Source: Candidatus Omnitrophica bacterium UBA5776
GTDB taxonomy: Bacteria; Omnitrophota; Gorgyraeia; Gygaellales; Profunditerraquicolaceae
DNA: 5,778 nt
Direction: 5' to 3'
Assembly: GCA_002418595.1 (NCBI GenBank)
Contig: DIEK01000053.1
Location: forward strand, 1-5,778
Below, piece after piece: positions 1 to 4,257 of the stretch. How positions within the stretch are numbered: the stretch's first letter is position 1; every line of letters starts with the position of its first letter. A model generated the notes under the pieces. It saw nothing but the letters and a program-made list of their open reading frames with translations. It was not told where the DNA came from and searched no databases. A program made the position numbers and the translations under genes.

Positions 1-905
1 GTACCGGAAATCAACAGCACCAGTATAAGCAAAACCAGCGCGCTGCCGTAGGCTATAGCGGTCTGCTGGCGCGGATGCGTCCCTTCAGTCATCAGGGCGT
101 AAATATGATAAGGCAGCGCCATGACTTCCGAGAACGGAGACTGCGGGTACCTGCGCGTATAAAAGGCCGCGGCGGTAAAAAGTATAGGGGCGGTCTCGCC
201 CGCCGCCCTGCCGATGCTCAAAATAACGCCTGTCAATATACCCGGCAACGCCTGCGGGATTACTATTTTTTTGATCGTCTGCCAGCGGGTGGCTCCCAAA
301 GCGAAAGAAGCCTCTCTGAGAGAATTAGGCACGGCCATGAGCGCCTCCTGCGAAGCCGATATTATTCCCGGCAGAATAAGTATCCCCAAAGTCAGGCTTC
401 CGGAAAGCACCGAAACCCCGAAACCAAAGAACTTCACGAACACCGCCAGGCCAAAAAGCCCAAAGACCACCGACGGCACGCCGGCGAGATTATTTATTCC
501 GATGCGAATGGCGTTGAGCGCCAGACTGCCGGGCGTATATTCGCATAGATACACGGCGCACGCCAGCCCCAGCGGTAAAGCGACCGTTACCGCCCCAAGG
601 GTAAGATAAAAAGTCCCCAACAGGGCCGGGAATATCCCGCCTTCGGTCATGGCGTTACGCGGCCACTGGGTGAGGAAATCCCAGGTAACGACTTTACTTC
701 CCCCGGCAAAAACGAAGTAAACGATACTGCCGAGGAACAGAAGAGTCACGAAGATACAGCAGAACAACAGGAAGAACCCGGCTTTCTGCGCGGCCTGCTT
801 GTTCTTGCATGATCCGGCCGATACAGAAGCGTTCCCGGCGTTCCGCGCGGACGTCCGCTCAAAAAGCTCCCGGAAATCTCCAGAAACGTAAATCTTTCTT
901 CTCAT
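1..905 (-). CDS. pstA: Phosphate ABC transporter permease PstA (3' end cut off by the window)
   Basis: PstA pairs with PstC to form the inner-membrane channel of the PstSCAB phosphate importer, which takes phosphate from PstS and is powered by the ATPase PstB. I translated 301 codons from the ATG at 905-903; the frame is still open at base 1. Hydrophobic segments lie near residues 42-67, 92-118, 138-160, 167-190, 218-245 and 282-300, matching a six-helix BPD permease. The EAA loop that docks on the ATPase starts at residue 198 (EASFALGATRW) and ends at P217. It is followed by the GRAAGETAP stretch (232-240) typical of PstA, and MTEGGIFPALLGT (86-98) is also characteristic. About 10-20 C-terminal residues are probably missing. 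The ATG overlaps the pstC stop as ATGA, and no better in-frame start lies between it and the first helix. The hydrophilic N-terminus of about 40 residues is longer than usual for the family. Confidence 0.95.
   Translation of the reverse strand, partial: MRRKIYVSGDFRELFERTSARNAGNASVSAGSCKNKQAAQKAGFFLLFCCIFVTLLFLGSIVYFVFAGGSKVVTWDFLTQWPRNAMTEGGIFPALLGTFYLTLGAVTVALPLGLACAVYLCEYTPGSLALNAIRIGINNLAGVPSVVFGLFGLAVFVKFFGFGVSVLSGSLTLGILILPGIISASQEALMAVPNSLREASFALGATRWQTIKKIVIPQALPGILTGVILSIGRAAGETAPILFTAAAFYTRRYPQSPFSEVMALPYHIYALMTEGTHPRQQTAIAYGSALVLLILVLLISG
902..905 (-). other. ATGA stop/start overlap of pstC and pstA
   Basis: The minus strand reads ATGA across these bases. ATG (905-903) starts pstA and TGA (904-902) ends pstC. 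The region before the pstA start (TTGGGATTACAAAG) holds only a weak GGGA, so pstA is probably translated by ribosomes finishing pstC. This fits equal production of the two permease subunits. Confidence 0.9.
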
Positions 906-1792
906 CTTTGTAATCCCAATTTTAACCGGTATCTGCGACTTAAGATCTCGGCGGCGATATTAAAAATGAAAGTAAGCGTGAAAAGCACCATAGCTATGGC
1001 GAAGAGCGCTTGGTAATGCGTGCTGCCCACGGCGGCCTCCCCCATCTCCGCGGCGATAGTGGACGTCAACGGCCTTACCGGCTGAAAAAAAGAACGCGGG
1101 ATTATCGCCGCTCCGCCGGAAACCATCAGGACCGTCATCGTTTCGCCCATCACCCTGCTGACGCCGAGTATGGCGGCCGTGGATATACCTGAGCCGGCAG
1201 CCGGCAGAACGACCTTGATCAAAGTCTCCCAACGGGTGGCGCCGAGCGCCAGGGACGCCTCCCGGTAACTGGCAGGAACATAGCTCAAGGCATCCTCGGA
1301 AAGACTGCAGACAGTGGGGACCGCCATGATACCCAGGATGAGGCTGGCGGTAAAGGCGCAAAGCCCTGTAGGAATATGCAACAGCCTCTGCAGGAACGGC
1401 GCGACCACCACCATCCCGAAAAAACCGAAAACTATGGAAGGGATGCCCGCCAGCAATTCCACCAGCGGTTTCAACACCGCCTTCTGGGTATTGCCGGCGA
1501 TCTCATTTATATAAAGGGCGCTGCCTATGCCCAGAGGAAGACAGACCAGCATCGCTCCCGCGGTAACCCATAACGAACCGGCCAGCAGCGGCAGGATCCC
1601 GAATTCGGAGTCCTCGTGCGTGGGATACCACGCGGTCCCGGCAAGGAAATCCCATGGGCTTACCTTGGCAAACAACGGCAGTCCTTCTTTAAAAAGTACC
1701 AGGGTTATTCCCGCCAGAAAGAACAAACAGGCAAAGGCCAGTATGCCGAAGATAGAGGCGTAAACGCTTTCTTTGGAGATTGAACTTTTCAT
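902..1792 (-). CDS. pstC: Phosphate ABC transporter permease PstC
   Basis: PstC is the second channel subunit of the PstSCAB phosphate importer in the inner membrane. The 296-residue length is normal for the family. Helices are expected near residues 12-34, 66-88, 110-133, 145-165, 200-225 and 258-282. The EAA loop begins at E178 (EASLALGATRW) and ends at P197, followed by SRVMGETMTVLM (212-223), the PstC counterpart of the PstA GRAAGETAP segment. AGIPSIVFGFFG (115-126) is another strongly conserved permease stretch. The ATG at 1792-1790 is the first possible start after an in-frame TGA upstream, so the start is well fixed. However, the 20 bases before it are pyrimidine-rich and AT-rich and contain no Shine-Dalgarno. 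A 30-bp palindrome lies 17 bp upstream. The stop TGA shares ATGA with the start of pstA, which points to translational coupling. Sequence similarity to PstA over the EAA region is as expected for paralogous permeases. Confidence 0.96.
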   Translation of the reverse strand: MKSSISKESVYASIFGILAFACLFFLAGITLVLFKEGLPLFAKVSPWDFLAGTAWYPTHEDSEFGILPLLAGSLWVTAGAMLVCLPLGIGSALYINEIAGNTQKAVLKPLVELLAGIPSIVFGFFGMVVVAPFLQRLLHIPTGLCAFTASLILGIMAVPTVCSLSEDALSYVPASYREASLALGATRWETLIKVVLPAAGSGISTAAILGVSRVMGETMTVLMVSGGAAIIPRSFFQPVRPLTSTIAAEMGEAAVGSTHYQALFAIAMVLFTLTFIFNIAAEILSRRYRLKLGLQR

Positions 1793-1809
1793 AATATGCG
1801 GGGCGAAGA

Positions 1810-1839
1810 ATGAAGGGAGAAGCGCGCTTCTCCCTTCAT
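1810..1839. repeat. Perfect 30-bp palindrome between pstS and pstC (mRNA hairpin)
   Basis: The two 15-bp halves are exact reverse complements with no spacer; the left half is ATGAAGGGAGAAGCG. In RNA the central CGCG would form the loop, leaving a 13-bp stem. Four more pairs (1806-1809 with 1846-1849) could form across a 6-nt bulge. It begins 36 nt after the pstS stop and ends 17 nt before the pstC start. On the transcript it is followed by UCUUCGCCCC, with no U-run, so it does not look like an ordinary intrinsic terminator. Known parallels are the REP-type hairpins in other binding-protein transporter operons such as malE-malF, which protect the upstream message from 3' decay. I infer the same role here; partial attenuation or a DNA-binding site are alternatives. 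Confidence 0.85.
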
Positions 1840-1875
1840 CTCCATTCTTTCATGCTGCCGCCTTCCGTGGCCCGG

Positions 1876-2691
1876 CTATCCGCCCAGCGGGATGTAACCC
1901 TCTTTTTCCACCAGAATCTGCCCTTGTTTGCTCATGATGAAATCGAGAAAGGATTTGCAATCGCCGTCAGGCTTGCCGTTCGTATACATGAATAACGGCC
2001 GGGAAAGCGCATAACGGTTGCGCAAAACCGTTTCTTTAGAAGGATAGACGCCGTTAAGCTCTAACGCCTTGACGGAATCGTTTATGTAGCCGATCCCAAC
2101 GTAACCTATCGCGCCCGGAGTCTTGGCCACGACCGAGGCGACGGCTTGGTTGGAGGCCTCCATAAGCGCGTCCGGCCTGACCTTTTCCTTGTCCAGGGCG
2201 AGCTCGCCGAACGCTTCAAAGGTTCCGCTGGAACTGTCCCGGGAAACCGCCACTATCGGACCGCTGCCTCCCAAGGCAGACCACGAAGATATCTTTCCCG
2301 TATAAATGTCCTTTAACTGTTTTTTAGTCAGGGACTTGACGGGATTGGACGGGTTGACTATCACGGCTATTCCGTCCATCGCGATTACGTTGGCCTTGGG
2401 GTCTTTGCCGCGGCTCACAGCGTCTTCAAGTTCCTTTTCCTTTATGGGCCGGGACGAATCGGCGATATCGCAGGTGCCGGCCAGCAAAGAAGCTATGCCG
2501 ACTCCGGACCCTCCGCCCCGCACCGAAATCTCCACCTGCGGGTTATCGTCCATAAAGACCTCCGCGGCGCGCTGGGCTATCGGCAATACCGTGGTGGAGC
2601 CTTCCACCACGACCTTACCGGCGTAACAGGGTGCCGCTGACGCCAGAAAGATCGCCGCGGCGGCGCATAAGATTGACTTCTGAACTCTCAT
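1876..2691 (-). CDS. pstS: Periplasmic phosphate-binding protein PstS
   Basis: PstS captures phosphate in the periplasm and delivers it to PstC/PstA. The 271-residue product starts with a Sec signal peptide: basic MRVQK, a hydrophobic core, and predicted cleavage after CYA at residue 24. The bases around C22 do not form a lipobox, so it should be a soluble periplasmic protein, not a lipoprotein. The ligand loops of the family are all present: GSTTVLP (31-37), GGGSGVG (59-65), D75 with DSSR (78-81), and RDSSSGTFEAF (151-161), the last contacting phosphate in characterised PstS proteins. IGYVGIGY (195-202) and the C-terminal EGYIPL (264-269) are also typical. It belongs to the short PstS type seen in many environmental bacteria and is shorter than the roughly 346-residue E. 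coli precursor. It lies 63 bp after the porin, with a consensus ribosome binding site of its own. Confidence 0.96.
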   Translation of the reverse strand: MRVQKSILCAAAAIFLASAAPCYAGKVVVEGSTTVLPIAQRAAEVFMDDNPQVEISVRGGGSGVGIASLLAGTCDIADSSRPIKEKELEDAVSRGKDPKANVIAMDGIAVIVNPSNPVKSLTKKQLKDIYTGKISSWSALGGSGPIVAVSRDSSSGTFEAFGELALDKEKVRPDALMEASNQAVASVVAKTPGAIGYVGIGYINDSVKALELNGVYPSKETVLRNRYALSRPLFMYTNGKPDGDCKSFLDFIMSKQGQILVEKEGYIPLGG

Positions 2692-2699
2692 CTGTTTTT

Positions 2700-2706
2700 C
2701 CTCCTT
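2700..2706 (-). promoter_or_regulatory. Strong Shine-Dalgarno for pstS
   Basis: The minus strand reads AAGGAGG, complementary to the 16S rRNA 3' end, followed by 8 nt (AAAAACAG) and the pstS ATG. It fixes the pstS start and contrasts sharply with pstC, which has no such site. Confidence 0.9.
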
Positions 2707-2717
2707 AATTATGTTCG

Positions 2718-2733
2718 TTATCCGTTTTATCCG
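2718..2733 (-). repeat. Tandem CGGATAA pair in the pstS leader
   Basis: CGGATAA occurs at 2733-2727 and 2724-2718 on the minus strand, a 9-bp period with AA between the copies. The same core GGATAA occurs twice in the porin leader (4138-4133 and 4097-4092), in the same orientation. The repeat is directly visible. That it binds a regulator is only an inference, and the site lies just upstream of the pstS ribosome binding site. The rest of the 63-bp gap (2692-2754) holds a short CCCGGG palindrome at 2746-2755 and no terminator. Confidence 0.4.
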
Positions 2734-2754
2734 GCGTCGCGCTTCAGCCCGGGC

Positions 2755-4056
2755 TTAGAACTTCATATTCCAGTCGACCTGCACTACCGTAGAAGGTGCT
2801 CTTGGGGCAGTCAACAACTGCGCCCTGTAAATGTCGAAGCCAAGCCAAGTATTCTCGCCCAATCCGAAATCGAGCGCGATCTCGTGCGCGCGGATATTGG
2901 TCTTCCCCTCGTAACGGTCGGAATCCGGCAGGATATCAAGCACGGCGTTCTTTTCCAGCCTGGCATAGTTATATTTCAACACCCAGTCTCCGAATTTGGC
3001 GACCTTGTCGGCGCCGAGGCCGAAGCCGAGCATATAGCCGCTCTTGCCGGAGTAGGGATCGATGTCCGCGAAGTTCCTGACGTACTCTCCGAAGAGTCTC
3101 AACTGCGGCACGTTTATATGGAACGCCTTGAAAGGATCGCTGAATTTCAATTCAAGGGCGGGCATTATATTGGTGTAGTTTGCCATGGGGACCGCGTAGC
3201 TGTTGTCCCCGCTCTTATACGACCCGGTGTTGCTCACCGAACTGCCTTTTAAAGTAAAATCGCGCACCCGGAAATAGTCTGCCGCCACCGAAGCGCGCAG
3301 AGAGATACCGTCGGCGATCTTCACGTCCATACCGGGCTGGATATGTATGGAATACGGGTCGTCGTTGCTGGAGCTGATCTCTTCAAGCAGGAAGAAACCG
3401 CTCTTCAGAAAAACGCTCATATCGCTGTTTACGTTCCTTGCGAAATCAAAAGCCACGCCTTCCGGGGTAATATCGGTATCCCACATCAGGTCGCCCGGCT
3501 CCCAAATCGCGTCCTTAAGCAGCATTTTACCGCCGATCACCGCGAACCCGGGCATCGGGGTGTATTTAGCGTAGGCGTAATCCAGGTTAAACGGCTTCTT
3601 CGACCAGGAAGCGCCGAGCGTCTGGTTTGTGGAACGGATGGTGTCTTTGTTGGACGTCGTGTATTCGTTCAAGCCGGTGGCCATCCCAACCGCCACGAGC
3701 AGTTTCTCATTCACTTTCGATTCAAGCCCCAGGCGCACCCTGATGCGTCCGCGCTGCCTGTTCTTTGTTTGATTATGAGAACTCTTGGCATGGTCCATTT
3801 GATAGCGCAGGCGGAAATCACCCTTCAATTTCGTGTTCTGCACCCATTTCGGTAGGGTGTCCGACTTGCCGGCCGCGACCTCTTTGCGGACATCCTCCTT
3901 GGTCTCGGCTGCTATCTGCCGCGCCTCCCCTGCGGTAAGCACTCCTTTATCAACCAGTTTATCCAGCAGGATGTCGATCTCCCCGGCGCGGACGTTGGAT
4001 ACCGGCGCCGTTGCGAATACCGCTGCCGCCGTGAACAATAGATACCATTTTTTCAT
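2755..4056 (-). CDS. Putative outer-membrane beta-barrel porin, likely for phosphate uptake
   Basis: The 433-residue product has a signal peptide (MKKWYLLF, hydrophobic core, predicted cleavage after VRA at residue 24). A short helical stretch follows (about 26-62, EIDILLDKLVDKGVLTAGEA), then a long region of alternating hydrophobic and polar residues, typical of beta strands, from about residue 75 to the end. It closes with VVQVDWNMKF; a C-terminal phenylalanine with alternating hydrophobics is the usual signal for outer-membrane barrel insertion. It resembles the 'putative porin' family (probably Pfam Porin_5), but I cannot confirm this by search. It does not look like PhoE or OprP. Its position directly ahead of pstS, with no terminator between, suggests that it admits phosphate or other anions when phosphate is scarce. 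Basic clusters such as NRQRGRIRVR (99-108) would suit anion passage, but pore-lining residues cannot be assigned from sequence alone. The start is fixed by a strong ribosome binding site. Confidence 0.88.
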   Translation of the reverse strand: MKKWYLLFTAAAVFATAPVSNVRAGEIDILLDKLVDKGVLTAGEARQIAAETKEDVRKEVAAGKSDTLPKWVQNTKLKGDFRLRYQMDHAKSSHNQTKNRQRGRIRVRLGLESKVNEKLLVAVGMATGLNEYTTSNKDTIRSTNQTLGASWSKKPFNLDYAYAKYTPMPGFAVIGGKMLLKDAIWEPGDLMWDTDITPEGVAFDFARNVNSDMSVFLKSGFFLLEEISSSNDDPYSIHIQPGMDVKIADGISLRASVAADYFRVRDFTLKGSSVSNTGSYKSGDNSYAVPMANYTNIMPALELKFSDPFKAFHINVPQLRLFGEYVRNFADIDPYSGKSGYMLGFGLGADKVAKFGDWVLKYNYARLEKNAVLDILPDSDRYEGKTNIRAHEIALDFGLGENTWLGFDIYRAQLLTAPRAPSTVVQVDWNMKF

Positions 4057-4059
4057 TTA

Positions 4060-4068
4060 CTCCTCCTC
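4060..4068 (-). promoter_or_regulatory. Shine-Dalgarno for the porin
   Basis: The minus strand reads GAGGAGGAG followed by TAA and the ATG at 4056. The AGGAGG core (4067-4062) sits 5 nt from the start. Together with the signal peptide that follows, it settles the porin start. Confidence 0.88.
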
Positions 4069-4082
4069 GTTTGCTGCAGGTT

Positions 4083-4112
4083 ATGATAGGTTTATCCCTC
4101 TTTGACCTTCAA
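4083..4112 (-). promoter_or_regulatory. Candidate sigma70-type promoter for the porin-pst operon
   Basis: On the minus strand TTGAAG (4112-4107) resembles a -35 box (4 of 6 to TTGACA) and TATCAT (4088-4083) a -10 box (5 of 6 to TATAAT), with an 18-bp spacer. Transcription would start about 20 nt upstream of the porin ATG, leaving a short leader that just includes the ribosome binding site. In characterised Pho promoters the -35 is weak and an activator binds next to it. Here the -35 is moderate, and a GGATAA element lies in the spacer with another upstream. Prediction by eye only. Confidence 0.5.
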
Positions 4113-4125
4113 TCTATGGATATAC

Positions 4126-4143
4126 GCCGCACTTATCCGCGGC
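4126..4143. repeat. Small inverted repeat upstream of the porin promoter
   Basis: GCCGC (4126-4130) and GCGGC (4139-4143) are exact complements around an 8-nt loop; on the minus strand the loop is GGATAAGT. It lies 13 bp upstream of the candidate -35 box. The stem is only 5 bp and no U-run follows, so it is a poor terminator for the upstream gene; it could be an operator or chance. The remaining 114 bp up to the upstream gene's stop (4144-4257) hold no clear terminator. Confidence 0.3.
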
Positions 4144-4257
4144 AGTGGTTTTCCGTTTCTAATCCAGAGTATAGAACCGCTCCGTTACAACTGAATTAAG
4201 CATTCGTGAAATCCGTGTGAACTCTTTTTCCCCGGTTTTGCGGACTTTTCTTCCTCT

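Noticed and set aside
75..609. Open frames on the plus strand opposite pstA (157 and 131 codons)
   Set aside because: They are antisense to a clearly conserved permease, have Arg/Pro-rich unconvincing composition and lack a ribosome binding site; they arise from the codon bias of pstA.
1806..1849. Intrinsic terminator after pstS
   Set aside because: The hairpin is strong but is followed by UCUUCGCCCC instead of a U-run, and pstC/pstA downstream are expected in the same operon. Partial attenuation is not excluded.
1888..2691. PstS as a lipoprotein because of C22 in the signal region
   Set aside because: The residues before it are AAP, with no Leu/Val at -3 and Pro at -1; this is not a lipobox, whereas CYA followed by G fits signal peptidase I.
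2746..2755. AGCCCGGGCT palindrome at the end of the porin gene as a terminator
   Set aside because: It is 10 bp with no room for a loop and no U-run; it does not argue against porin-pstS co-transcription.
2884..3855. Open frames of 122 and 170 codons on the plus strand opposite the porin
   Set aside because: The minus strand carries a full porin with signal peptide, ribosome binding site and C-terminal Phe. The plus-strand frames have no such support.
4070..4092. A Pho box overlapping CTATCAT-AACCTGCAGC upstream of the porin
   Set aside because: The first half matches CTGTCAT at 6 of 7, but the second half is poor. The position covers the -10 region and the sequence just before the ribosome binding site, where an activator would not normally bind.
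4200..4257. Terminator for the uncharacterised gene from AAGTCCG pairing with CGGATTT
   Set aside because: The 7-bp stem includes a G-T pair, has a loop of about 25 nt and no U-run follows.
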